The notes under the pieces: model-generated
Databases searched by the model: none
What the model was told of the DNA's origin: nothing
The model's input: the letters and a program-made list of their open reading frames with translations, nothing else
Made by a program: the position numbers and the translations under genes
From: RUG572 sp051884915
Lineage (GTDB): Bacteria > Verrucomicrobiota > Kiritimatiellia > RFP12 > UBA1067
Assembly (NCBI GenBank): GCA_051884915.1
Contig: JBJEWF010000029.1
Span: forward strand, 13,872 to 77,871
DNA: 64,000 nucleotides
Reading direction: 5' to 3'
Part shown: positions 33,071 to 41,656 of the stretch, piece after piece
Position numbering within the stretch: position 1 is the stretch's first letter
How the letters are laid out: the number at the start of each line of letters is the position of its first letter

Positions 33071-33706
33071 TTACTCCTTTGCGACCGCATTGGCGGTCTT
33101 TCTTGAAACCATGAAAACGTCATCTGCAACCTCGAAGAAGAAGAACACGGCTGTCGCTCCGGCCTCCACCTCCGCGAACACATCCCCATCATCGCTCTCG
33201 AAGGACACGCCTTCCGGGAGCGACCATACGGTCGCGCTCTCCATCGTCAAGCGCACGATGAAGTCGCGCGCCTTGCCGCTCGTCTTCGCCGGAAACGCGA
33301 ACGTGACGGCTGTGCCGTTCAGCACCACGGCGTTGACGGCATGGTTTGTAAGCGCAATGCTGCCGCGCACGGCGGACGGAGCGGCGAAGTCGAAGGACGC
33401 TGCCGCCTTCGGTATCCTCTCGACGGGGATCATCCCACCGGCAGATTCAGCGATTCTTTCGGCTGCGGCGTATTTCACGCGCTCCAGCGCATCAGCGATG
33501 TTCCTGAACGAAGAGAAGTAGGAGTTGCAGCACGGCCTCGCGCCCTCGTCTGCGGGCGTGCCGTCATCGTATTCATCGGGCGTGAGAACCTTCGCAAGCT
33601 CGTCAAGTTCGGCAACGATTGTGTCGAAAGCCTTGAAGTACGAATTCGGCTCGTGTACTCCGTCCTCCGTCTCCTCCGGCCTTATGTCATCTGCGTTTAC
33701 GGCCAT
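33071..33706 (-). CDS. Tail-module protein sharing a domain with the 31792 gene
   Basis: A 211-residue protein with a helical, acidic N-terminal half (EPNSYFKAFDTIVAELDELA, SYFSSFRNIADALERVKYAA). The C-terminal beta-domain (AFPAKTSGKARDFIVRLTME, FFFEVADDVFMVSRKTANAV) matches the order and spacing of the domain in the 31792 gene, pointing to domain shuffling among tail proteins. The function is unknown. It is likely structural. Confidence 0.55.
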   Translation of the reverse strand: MAVNADDIRPEETEDGVHEPNSYFKAFDTIVAELDELAKVLTPDEYDDGTPADEGARPCCNSYFSSFRNIADALERVKYAAAERIAESAGGMIPVERIPKAAASFDFAAPSAVRGSIALTNHAVNAVVLNGTAVTFAFPAKTSGKARDFIVRLTMESATVWSLPEGVSFESDDGDVFAEVEAGATAVFFFFEVADDVFMVSRKTANAVAKE

Positions 33707-33719
33707 ACTGTGTTTCCTT

Positions 33720-34598
33720 TCATTCGGGGCGCACCCTCGTGCCGCCCCAGTCCTCGTAGAATAGCGCGCGCAGATCATCGCTCGCGTCCGTCACAACATC
33801 GTCGTGTGCCGTGACCATGCCCTCGGTGTGGTTGATGGTGATTGGCATCAGAAGCGACGGATCGTCCGCCCATGCGCCTTCGATGCTCTTGCACCCCTTG
33901 TAGCACATCCGCACAGACTCCATCGTCTCCGGCCAAGCCGGGATGATGCCCGTGGCACCCGTGTTCTGGTAGCACTGGTCGCATTTCGTTGCGTCTTTCG
34001 GCCACGGCGGCATCGCGCCGCCAAGCCCCGTGCATCCGTCGAAAGCCCCCGTGCAGTCCGTGACGGACGGTCCCCACTTCGGGAATCCGCCCTTGATGTT
34101 GACGCAGAACTGATAGCAGCAGAAGACGGACTTTATGGACTTGCCCCACGGTATGACCGGACCCTGGACGCCGCCGCCATGCTCCGAGTTGTTCCACGCG
34201 CAGAACGTTCCCTGCGCGGATTCCACGAAGTCGCCCCACTGGATAGGGAACACCGCAGGGCGCGAGACGAGAACCTTGTTGTCGGACGTGACCGTCCAGC
34301 ACTCCGTGAAACGGAACCACTTGAGACGCTTGTCGAACTTCACCCGGTAGCGTCCGGGCTTCGTCCAGTTGTGCGCCATGTTGTACCTGTCCTTCGGCCA
34401 GTCCTGAACGGTGCCGTCGCCCCAGTCTACGCCAATCGCGTCGAAGCCGGCCCTCGGCGTCTGGTAGAACTGCACCTGGCAGTATCCGCCTTCGCGTATT
34501 TCCCAGTCCTCGAAGGAGATGTCGAATATCGTCTCCTCCTTCATCGCACAGTCGAACATCTGCATCATCGCCGCAATCATGACCGCCGCTCCAATCAT
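33720..34598 (-). CDS. PKD-like + repeat tail adhesin, paralogue of the 30980 gene
   Basis: A 292-residue protein. An N-terminal hydrophobic run (MIGAAVMIAAMMQMF) precedes a PKD-like domain with IGVDWGDGTVQDWPKDRYNM and KPGRYRVKFDK. The rest is short repeats rich in cysteine and tryptophan (VTDCTGAFDGCTGLGGAMPP, ATKCDQCYQNTGATG, VRMCYKGCKSIEGAWAD) with the spacing of BspA-like repeats. Architecture matches the 30980 protein, but sequence identity is low. The start overlaps the upstream stop as ATGA. Confidence 0.6.
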   Translation of the reverse strand: MIGAAVMIAAMMQMFDCAMKEETIFDISFEDWEIREGGYCQVQFYQTPRAGFDAIGVDWGDGTVQDWPKDRYNMAHNWTKPGRYRVKFDKRLKWFRFTECWTVTSDNKVLVSRPAVFPIQWGDFVESAQGTFCAWNNSEHGGGVQGPVIPWGKSIKSVFCCYQFCVNIKGGFPKWGPSVTDCTGAFDGCTGLGGAMPPWPKDATKCDQCYQNTGATGIIPAWPETMESVRMCYKGCKSIEGAWADDPSLLMPITINHTEGMVTAHDDVVTDASDDLRALFYEDWGGTRVRPE

Positions 34599-36679
34599 AT
34601 GGTGACCAGCTCTATCGCAGGGTCGAGGTATACGAATCCGCCGGACGAGTACCATGAGAAATACACGCGCACGTCCACGGGAGAGGTGGTCGGAATGTCA
34701 ACCGGCATCTCAAGAACGCGCTGCGCGAGGTTTGAATCGTTGACCCACGCACTGGCGGAATCGTCCTCCCATCGTCCGTGGATTGACGAGTAGTAGGTCT
34801 TCTCCCCGACGGTGGCGGAAAGGAAGAACTGGCGGTACAGCTCCGTCTCGACGGCATACCCCTTGAAGGCGATGTGCACCTTGAGCAGATGCCGCCCGGT
34901 TGTCGTGGGCGTGAGCTGCATTCCGTTGAACGGCCTGCGCCCCAGCACCATCGTGTCCGCGCCAGAGCAGGTGTTGTTCGTGAGCTTGAGTGCCGCCGTG
35001 CCGCCTCCGGTTCGACGGACGCTCCACGTGTCGCAGAGACCGTTCTGGCAGCGAAACGCGAAATGCCCCGACGCACCCTCGTTGTTGCATCCTATGCCCT
35101 GGTATATGTGCTGGGCCTTGCTGCTCGACGCCGTCATCGGTGCGAGGCTGGCGTTCGCGGAATCCACGAACACGCTCCCGTTGTTGTCGAGCGTGGAGAA
35201 GACGAGCGGGTCTTCGTTGTACGGATATTCGGGGTTGGAGAGATTGGCATCCATGAGCCGGACGCGGGCGTGGCTTCCGTTCTGGACGTAGAGCGCCTTT
35301 CCGGGGAACCACGTCTTGATGGATGTGATGTCGGCCTCGGTGTACGAGAGGACAACCGTTCCCTCGAATTCGGCGGCGGTGAGACGTACGTTCTCGAAGT
35401 ATGCGGCCTTTCCGCGAGGGCATTTCACGGTTATGTCCGTGACCTCCGGGACTTTCGCGTACATCGTGCAGTCCGACTGCGAGAAGTTGAACACGACAGC
35501 CGCATAGTTGTCGTTGTAGGTCGCGGCGTTCGCGTATGTGCAGGCCGCGCCGATCCCCGCCGTCGAGGCGAGGACGATGTTCACGTCCTCGATTCTCTTC
35601 ACGACTCCGGGGACGTAGTTGCCGGAGTAGCAGCGGTTCATCTCGATGACGGGCTCCTTCGCGTACCACACGCCCGGAAGGTTCACCGAGACGGTCTTCA
35701 TCGAAATCTCGTAGACGTAGTAGAAATACATCATCGCATAGTCGATGGATAGCGATGACGGATTGCCCGTGGCGAGGGCGGTGCCCATCTTGACCGTTAT
35801 GTTCTCGACAGTGCAGGAAATGTAGCCTTGCAGATAGAGGAGCGTGGGGACGTGTGTGGCCGTGCCGTTCATGCGAATCGTCTGCTCGACGTTCCTGACG
35901 ATGCACTCGATGCCTTTCTGGTATGTTCCCGCGAGGTAGAGCGGATAGGCGTTTGACGTGTAGTCCGACCAGACCGGCGAAAATATCTTCACGTTCTGGA
36001 CGTTCAGCACATCGGCGAAATAGCAGTAGAAGCCGCAGGGGTTGCTCGAATTGCCGGTCAGCGCATGGTTGATGATGCAGTCCGATATGTTCAGCATCCT
36101 TGCGTAGTAGATGTACACGTAGCTCTTGAGGCGGCTCGCCGTGAGCTCCCCCGTGTACGTCGACTTGTCGACGTTTATCCCCCTTGATCCGAATTTGCAA
36201 TGCTCGAAGGCGAAGCAACCGATGGGATTGGACGAGTTCTGGAACTTGAGGATGTAGTTGTCGGCGTTGATGCCGTCGCGGAAGAGGTACACGCGGTGCA
36301 GGAGAAACCTCTGCGCCTGCGGCAACGCAAATGAACCGCTCGCGGCAGTCGACTGGACGTTCGCGTATTCGGCGGAGTCACCGCCCCACGCCGTCTTCGC
36401 GGCGGCTGGGACAAGCTCGTACATCTCGTCAGAGGCGTTCGGCATCCCCATGATGAGGAGGTTCTTGACGGTCGAGCTGCTGCCGTTGGGGATCACCACG
36501 GCGGAATTCTCCGCTGTGCGGCGGATTAGGTAGCAGGTATTGTCGGCGAAGCCGGCCACCGAGTCCGGCAGCTTGTTTGCCGCCGCAGCCGGTGTGCTTC
36601 CGTCGCCGTTCGTCGATCTCGACGGATCGACGTACACCACGTTGAAATCTATGTCAGAGTATCTCATGCTGTCCTCCAT
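34595..36679 (-). CDS. Tail fibre with parallel beta-helix
   Basis: A 694-residue protein. It opens with a parallel-beta-helix start (NVVYVDPSRSTNGDGSTPAA), as in tailspike and pectate-lyase folds. Coil-like repeats follow for about 450 residues (FAFEHCKFGSRGINVDKS, RMLNISDCIINHAL, SCTVENITVKMGTA). The last 150 residues form a beta-sandwich (HLLKVHIAFKGYAVETELYR). It is likely a tailspike or receptor-binding fibre, with possible glycan-binding or lyase activity. ATG at 36667 has a better GGAGG spacing, but the one at 36679 lies in a 16-base sequence shared with the 53389 start. Confidence 0.65.
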   Translation of the reverse strand: MEDSMRYSDIDFNVVYVDPSRSTNGDGSTPAAAANKLPDSVAGFADNTCYLIRRTAENSAVVIPNGSSSTVKNLLIMGMPNASDEMYELVPAAAKTAWGGDSAEYANVQSTAASGSFALPQAQRFLLHRVYLFRDGINADNYILKFQNSSNPIGCFAFEHCKFGSRGINVDKSTYTGELTASRLKSYVYIYYARMLNISDCIINHALTGNSSNPCGFYCYFADVLNVQNVKIFSPVWSDYTSNAYPLYLAGTYQKGIECIVRNVEQTIRMNGTATHVPTLLYLQGYISCTVENITVKMGTALATGNPSSLSIDYAMMYFYYVYEISMKTVSVNLPGVWYAKEPVIEMNRCYSGNYVPGVVKRIEDVNIVLASTAGIGAACTYANAATYNDNYAAVVFNFSQSDCTMYAKVPEVTDITVKCPRGKAAYFENVRLTAAEFEGTVVLSYTEADITSIKTWFPGKALYVQNGSHARVRLMDANLSNPEYPYNEDPLVFSTLDNNGSVFVDSANASLAPMTASSSKAQHIYQGIGCNNEGASGHFAFRCQNGLCDTWSVRRTGGGTAALKLTNNTCSGADTMVLGRRPFNGMQLTPTTTGRHLLKVHIAFKGYAVETELYRQFFLSATVGEKTYYSSIHGRWEDDSASAWVNDSNLAQRVLEMPVDIPTTSPVDVRVYFSWYSSGGFVYLDPAIELVTI

Positions 36680-36709
36680 TCTGTATCACCCTAAAACACC
36701 CGGCAGTAG

Positions 36710-38116
36710 TCAGATTCCCACGAATGCCGAGTATTCCGGGAACGGTACGAGTTCAGAGATGTCGGCCGGGATGCACACGACGAGGCCGGGAATCGCCGCC
36801 GGCGAGCCGCCGCCGTTCGTCCAGGACGAGAGAAGCGTCCTCCCGTTGATGGTCGCGTAGCGGTTCATCTCGTCGACGGTGACCCCGGCCTCCTTAAAAT
36901 TTACGATGACCTCCCCCTCGATGCCCCTGCGGACGGTGGCGTTCTCGAACACGATGCGCGTCACCTGCGCGACGGACGTGTCCGCGTCAGCGACGAGAAT
37001 GTCGCCATAGACGGTCTCATCATCGCCGAGGTATTTCACCCATGTCGCGCCAGAAAAGTCGGAGAGCGTAGGGCTTTCGATAGGCGAAGCGGACTGTATC
37101 TCCGCCCTGTACTTGCGGCTGGCGGCGGGGAGAAGCGAGAATCCGCGCCCAGCAGAGTTCTCCGCATATGCGACATAAAGGTAGGATTCGTGTCCAGTTG
37201 CGCCGGTCGGCCCCCTCGGAATCTTGAAGTTGAACACGGCGTCGCTCGATGTGCCGGAATTTGTCACTTCCGGCTCCTCGTCCGTGCCGACCATCTCGGT
37301 AGTGCCCACGCGGATTGTCGCTGCGGCACCGCGCTGACCCTGCGGAATCGTGAAGTCGAACACGGCATCGTGTTCATCGCCGACATTCTCGATGACCGGC
37401 TGGGTTCCGGGATTGCCGCTCCTGACTTCGCCGACTTCTATGGTCGAGCGAAGCCCCCTCGGACCCACGAGAAGCGGCAGAGGGTCGCTCCACTCAAGAC
37501 CGACAGCGGCATTTCTGAACCGGTACCATCGTGCCGTGTCGGGCGTCTCGTCCTCCGGGTCGGCATCGTACCATGTGCTTCCGTCATCCGACAGCTGCAC
37601 GGCGAGATGCGCCGCAAATAAGGCGCGTATCTGTGCGGCGGAGTATGTGCCGTCATCCACCGGCTCCGGCGTTCCAGTCCCTGCGTCCGCCCGGCGGTTT
37701 CGGATCGAGATGTCGAACTGCAAAAGGAATCCGGGCGAGGTTTCGCCCGTCTCGAATCCGGCAAGCTCGCATCCGAATGTCGCGGACTCGCTCGTTCCCA
37801 ATGCGGCGATCAGCTCCTCCGTGTTCGTCTCGGTGAGCGGAATGTGGACTTCGTTCCCGGAGACCGTTATCCCCTCGGTGACTCGGAGCTGCGGCTTCGT
37901 CGAGGTGTCCCAGTCATCCGCCACGGCGAAGTCCCACGATGCGTAGGAAAGCGCCTCGTCCGGCAGCGGCTCACCGTTCGCGTCCACGAGCTTGAGGACA
38001 AGCTCGGCGCGGAGTCCGCGAGTAAGGGCGGGAAGAGAGTTCACCGCCTGGTTCCATTCGTCGACGAGAGTCCCCTTGACGCTCGCCGCCCGAAGATACA
38101 TTGTTATCGTCTGCAT
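36710..38116 (-). CDS. Baseplate/fibre connector protein with collagen-like segments
   Basis: A 468-residue protein. The N-terminal 150 residues (MQTITMYLRAASVKGTLVDE, LRAELVLKLVDANGEPLPDE, FLLQFDISIRNRRAD) look like the baseplate-anchoring domain of BppU-like upper tail proteins. The middle contains short Gly-Pro-rich motifs typical of fibre repeats (PLLVGPRGLRSTIEVGE, FTIPQGQRGAAATIRVG, FKIPRGPTGATGHES). It probably links the tail tip to the fibres and adhesins encoded behind it. It overlaps the preceding gene by one base. Confidence 0.6.
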   Translation of the reverse strand: MQTITMYLRAASVKGTLVDEWNQAVNSLPALTRGLRAELVLKLVDANGEPLPDEALSYASWDFAVADDWDTSTKPQLRVTEGITVSGNEVHIPLTETNTEELIAALGTSESATFGCELAGFETGETSPGFLLQFDISIRNRRADAGTGTPEPVDDGTYSAAQIRALFAAHLAVQLSDDGSTWYDADPEDETPDTARWYRFRNAAVGLEWSDPLPLLVGPRGLRSTIEVGEVRSGNPGTQPVIENVGDEHDAVFDFTIPQGQRGAAATIRVGTTEMVGTDEEPEVTNSGTSSDAVFNFKIPRGPTGATGHESYLYVAYAENSAGRGFSLLPAASRKYRAEIQSASPIESPTLSDFSGATWVKYLGDDETVYGDILVADADTSVAQVTRIVFENATVRRGIEGEVIVNFKEAGVTVDEMNRYATINGRTLLSSWTNGGGSPAAIPGLVVCIPADISELVPFPEYSAFVGI

Positions 38117-39177
38117 CAGTCATCCTCCTTGAATTTGAATCCGTTTTCGCAGTTGTAGTCGAGAAAGGCCCAGAGCTTCGCCGTGTAGCCGCGCTTCGCG
38201 CTGCGACGGTGGATGGCGCTTCCCTTGTCATCGAAGTCGCTCGTCGGCACGACCTCGTTCTTCGGAATCGTGTCTATGTCGCCAATCGTCACGTCCATGT
38301 CGAGCGGGTCCTCGATGTGCGTCGACTCCTCGTTCATGCCCTCGTCCAGCCCGGTGTCGCCCGTGTCGAACACGCTCGTGGCGAGTTCCTGCGAGTATGG
38401 CACGGGGCCGGTGGGATTGGCCACGAGCGAGTAGGTGCGAAAGTCGAGTTCACGCCCAGCGAGCCAGCTGCGGACTTTTCGCACCCTGTGCGCCCGCGAC
38501 TGCGCGTAGCCGCAGTAGCCGTCGACGTTTCCCTCCCAGTCCTCCTGTCCCTCTTCGAGCGGCTGGGGGCATTTCCAGTGGGTATTGCCGCTCCACGCGT
38601 AGAATTCCGACGGCATCCGGGTGAACTTTGATTCGCTCGGCATCCCCTCGCCGAAGGCAAGGCTCATGGCCGTGCCAATCGATTCGTCGAACGGAGGGTC
38701 GTGCTTCGAGCCGGAACGCGAATACGTGGTGCCACGTGCTTCCGAGCATCGGACGATGTGTAGTTTGTCGAGGGCGTTGCGGATCGTCCGTAGCCAGTCT
38801 CCGCCGTTTTCGAGAAGCTGGCCGTAGTGTGCGAAGCGGTACAGTTCGCAGCCGTCTTCAAGTATGAGGTCGCGGTACGTCCACATCTTCGGGAAATCAG
38901 ACCAGTCCTCCTTGTATTCCGAGAACTTGTCGTTGAAGAAGTTTGGCGCGAGATACGAGATTTCCCGGATTACCGCCTCGACTGCCTTGAGCGAGACCGT
39001 CTTCCAAGGGGAGATGCACACGACATCCCGCGAAAGCGAGACGTGAGCCGCAGCCGCCCGTTCCATGAGCGCCTGCCGTATGGCCATGACATAGTCGGCG
39101 CATCGCGGGTCGGGCGTATTCCAGTCCATGCCCTTGGCGTTCCAGGAGTCCGGCATCTCGTATTCGATCAGCGCCAT
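38116..39177 (-). CDS. Tail-module protein of unknown function
   Basis: A 353-residue protein (MALIEYEMPDSWNAKGMDWN, MAIRQALMERAAAAHVSLSR, LAPNFFNDKFSEYKEDWSDF). The first part looks like an all-alpha domain, the second is richer in strands. No family is recognised. GGGGAGGTTGCGAT precedes the ATG, and it overlaps the preceding gene by ten bases. Confidence 0.55.
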   Translation of the reverse strand: MALIEYEMPDSWNAKGMDWNTPDPRCADYVMAIRQALMERAAAAHVSLSRDVVCISPWKTVSLKAVEAVIREISYLAPNFFNDKFSEYKEDWSDFPKMWTYRDLILEDGCELYRFAHYGQLLENGGDWLRTIRNALDKLHIVRCSEARGTTYSRSGSKHDPPFDESIGTAMSLAFGEGMPSESKFTRMPSEFYAWSGNTHWKCPQPLEEGQEDWEGNVDGYCGYAQSRAHRVRKVRSWLAGRELDFRTYSLVANPTGPVPYSQELATSVFDTGDTGLDEGMNEESTHIEDPLDMDVTIGDIDTIPKNEVVPTSDFDDKGSAIHRRSAKRGYTAKLWAFLDYNCENGFKFKEDD

Positions 39178-40010
39178 ATCGCAACCTCCCCAAGATACGC
39201 CTTGCCGTGTTCGTCTCCCTTGACGTGGTCGTAGAGCGAGACGTCGATGTCCGTTCCCTGCGCCTCCGATCCCTCTGGCTTCGTGAACTTGAAAGTCACT
39301 GAACCGTCTCTCGAAGGTTCGGAACCCTCGTGCCAGCCCGCATCCGAGCCGGGTTCGCCGATGACCCATTTGCCGTCCGCATGGCGAATGCGTCCGTATG
39401 TGAAGTGACCTCTTGTCTTTGAGAACGAGCGGACAAAGTATTCCCCGTTCCCGCGAAACCTCGGAAGCCCCAGCCAGCGCGTTCCCTCCGCGCCGTCCTT
39501 TGGCTCGTATTCGCCGAATTCGCCGCGCTTCGCCGTCCAGCGCGGCCACACAACGGTCATCTCCTTGGCCTCGCCGCTGTCGTGTATAGTCCCCCTCGGC
39601 GTGAGCGATGCGGCTCCACCGCCCGGTTGCGGGAACGAGTAGAGCGAATAGAATCTGTCGCCTGTCCATTTGATTTCGCCATCATCGTAGTCGTAGTCCT
39701 CTACCGGCTCGTATCCGGGAAACATACCGCTCATGTACACCCAGCCCCATGTCTGCGTGTAGTACACGTTTCCGCTTCCCGTCCAGTATATGTAGCCATT
39801 GATCGAGGAGAACACGGGCGTGAGCTTCGATCCGTCGATGGAGAGCGAATAGCACAGTTCCTTCGACATGATCCTGCCGCCCCATGAATACCCCGCGTCG
39901 AATGCATAGTAGCCGGCATCGGAGTCCGCGCCGCACCAGACGCCGTCCGGCAAGATGAAATTCGGAACCTTCGGAATGCGGAACTGTCCGGGAACATAGT
40001 GAAAACTCAT
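39168..40010 (-). CDS. Tail-module protein of unknown function
   Basis: A 280-residue protein rich in aromatic residues and glycine (MSFHYVPGQFRIPKVPNFIL, YYAFDAGYSWGGRIMSKELC, GNVYYTQTWGWVYMSGMFPG). It looks like an extended beta-structure. Coupled to neighbours by ATGA overlap upstream. It is probably a structural tail-tip component. No family is recognised. Confidence 0.5.
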   Translation of the reverse strand: MSFHYVPGQFRIPKVPNFILPDGVWCGADSDAGYYAFDAGYSWGGRIMSKELCYSLSIDGSKLTPVFSSINGYIYWTGSGNVYYTQTWGWVYMSGMFPGYEPVEDYDYDDGEIKWTGDRFYSLYSFPQPGGGAASLTPRGTIHDSGEAKEMTVVWPRWTAKRGEFGEYEPKDGAEGTRWLGLPRFRGNGEYFVRSFSKTRGHFTYGRIRHADGKWVIGEPGSDAGWHEGSEPSRDGSVTFKFTKPEGSEAQGTDIDVSLYDHVKGDEHGKAYLGEVAIWR

Positions 40011-40762
40011 GTCTCGCTCCCTCCCGTCGAGGACATCGCCGAGCGATGCCCGATAATCCATGTCCCCGTTGGGATGTCTGCGTCGAGCGCCACGTCGGGC
40101 AGAAAGAGAAGCGCGGACTCCGTAGTCCCCTCGTCGCTGCGCCCGTTCGGATAGACCGTTACTCTGTACCCTGCGGTCGCGGAGCCTCCCGTCACCTTGC
40201 ACATGAGCGCCTTGTCTTCGGCCTGTCCGGCTCCAGCGCCGCCAAGCTGCAGGACGCACCATTGCTCTCCCGCTCTTCCCGCCCGCCAGAGAATGCGGGC
40301 GGTTCCGGTTGCGGACGACTCCAATGCGCCGGTCGATGAGTCTGCCTTCGGAGCTGCATAATCCTCCTCGGAAGAGTTGATGATTACTTTCGCCGGGGTG
40401 ATGCCGAGAACCATCGCGCGCCCGATTTCGCCCGCCGCTATCGGCTCCAGAAGGACGGCGTATGGCTTCCCTTCGCGGTCGGATGTCATCTTCAGCCCCT
40501 CGAACACGGGCGGGCAGGAAGTGAACTCCTCCTCGTTCGTGGCCGCCGTCACGCACACGCCCGTAATGACGAGCGCGGAGAAGCGGTCGTATGCGGCAGA
40601 CTCTGCGTTCTTGATGCGGACAATCCCCACGTCCAGCCCTGACGAGACGCCCTTGGCGGAGCGGTTCTGGCGTACTTCCTTGACGTAGTTCGCGGCATCG
40701 ACAAAGGCGTTCCATGTCGATGCCCTGATGACCACGTCCTCTCCGGCTCTTACTTTCTCCAT
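40007..40762 (-). CDS. Tail-module protein of unknown function
   Basis: A 251-residue protein (MEKVRAGEDVVIRASTWNAF, VDAANYVKEVRQ). The start EDVVIRASTWNAFVDAANY resembles short N-terminal modules of phage structural proteins that attach to the virion. The rest is beta-rich (GKPYAVLLEPIAAGEIGRAM, TARILWRAGRAGEQWCVLQL). The function is unknown. Confidence 0.55.
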   Translation of the reverse strand: MEKVRAGEDVVIRASTWNAFVDAANYVKEVRQNRSAKGVSSGLDVGIVRIKNAESAAYDRFSALVITGVCVTAATNEEEFTSCPPVFEGLKMTSDREGKPYAVLLEPIAAGEIGRAMVLGITPAKVIINSSEEDYAAPKADSSTGALESSATGTARILWRAGRAGEQWCVLQLGGAGAGQAEDKALMCKVTGGSATAGYRVTVYPNGRSDEGTTESALLFLPDVALDADIPTGTWIIGHRSAMSSTGGSET

Positions 40763-40807
40763 TGTGTGCTTCCCTTGCGCGTAGCGTCAAACTTTGACGG
40801 CAGACCG

Positions 40808-41644
40808 TCAGTTTCCGATTCCGAGGTTTCCGAAGTCACCCTCCGGATAGACCTGCTCGACGTACACGGCCACCGGCTTCTTGACCATGTTCTTCCGGTT
40901 TTCCGCCACCTTGTCCGCATATCGAACCCAGAGGTAGTCCCAGCCGTACTTCCGGCTCACCTGTATGTCGCCGACCTTGAACCCCGCCTTGTTCGGCGAG
41001 ACGGCAAAGCGGAACGTTATCTCCCACGGAGCGGATGCCTTCTTCGACCGCTTGGTGCCGGACGCGCCGAGGAAGAGAACCTCGCCGGACGAGAACCCCC
41101 GGAACCCAGACCTGTTCACCGTCCCCGTGAGCGCGGCGAGCGTCTTCTTGTAGGATGTCGAGACCCGCGAGCCGGAAAGCATGTGCGTCTCAGTAAAGTT
41201 GAGGACGGGCATTGTCACATCCACGCCGTTCACGTTGCCCTCGTTGTCGACCTCGATGGCCCCGGCGAAGTCGGGCGCGTCGTTCGGATACTTGCCATCG
41301 GTCTTGATGGACTGGTTGAGATGCATCGTGCCGCCGCCGGTGTCGAAAGCAAAAACGGACGCATCCTCGTCCCCGGTGTCCGAGTCAGGAGACTCTCCAT
41401 CCTCGTCCGCCTCGTACACGGCCTTGACTTTCCATGTGTCGCCGTTGATGCGTTCCACCACCTCGATTGACGAGAGCGCCATCCCGGAAACGGTCTTTAC
41501 CCTTGGCCTCGCGGCGGCGAGGGCGGCGGACTCGTCCGCAACGCCGAAGACGAGATACGGAATCTCGACCTCGGTAACATTGCCCTTGGCGTCGATGGTC
41601 TCATCGCGCTCCCCGTATGCCTCTTCGACCCTCAATGATGCCAT
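40808..41644 (-). CDS. Tail-tip protein of unknown function, after the tape measure
   Basis: A 278-residue protein (MASLRVEEAYGERDETIDAK, EIPYLVFGVADESAALAAAR, FSSGEVLFLGASGTKRSKKA, ITFRFAVSPNKAGFKVGDIQ). It is the first gene behind the tape measure, where siphoviruses encode the distal tail protein. Its beta-rich character fits that position, but no sequence hallmark was recognised. Confidence 0.55.
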   Translation of the reverse strand: MASLRVEEAYGERDETIDAKGNVTEVEIPYLVFGVADESAALAAARPRVKTVSGMALSSIEVVERINGDTWKVKAVYEADEDGESPDSDTGDEDASVFAFDTGGGTMHLNQSIKTDGKYPNDAPDFAGAIEVDNEGNVNGVDVTMPVLNFTETHMLSGSRVSTSYKKTLAALTGTVNRSGFRGFSSGEVLFLGASGTKRSKKASAPWEITFRFAVSPNKAGFKVGDIQVSRKYGWDYLWVRYADKVAENRKNMVKKPVAVYVEQVYPEGDFGNLGIGN

Positions 41645-41656
41645 GATAGTGTCCTC

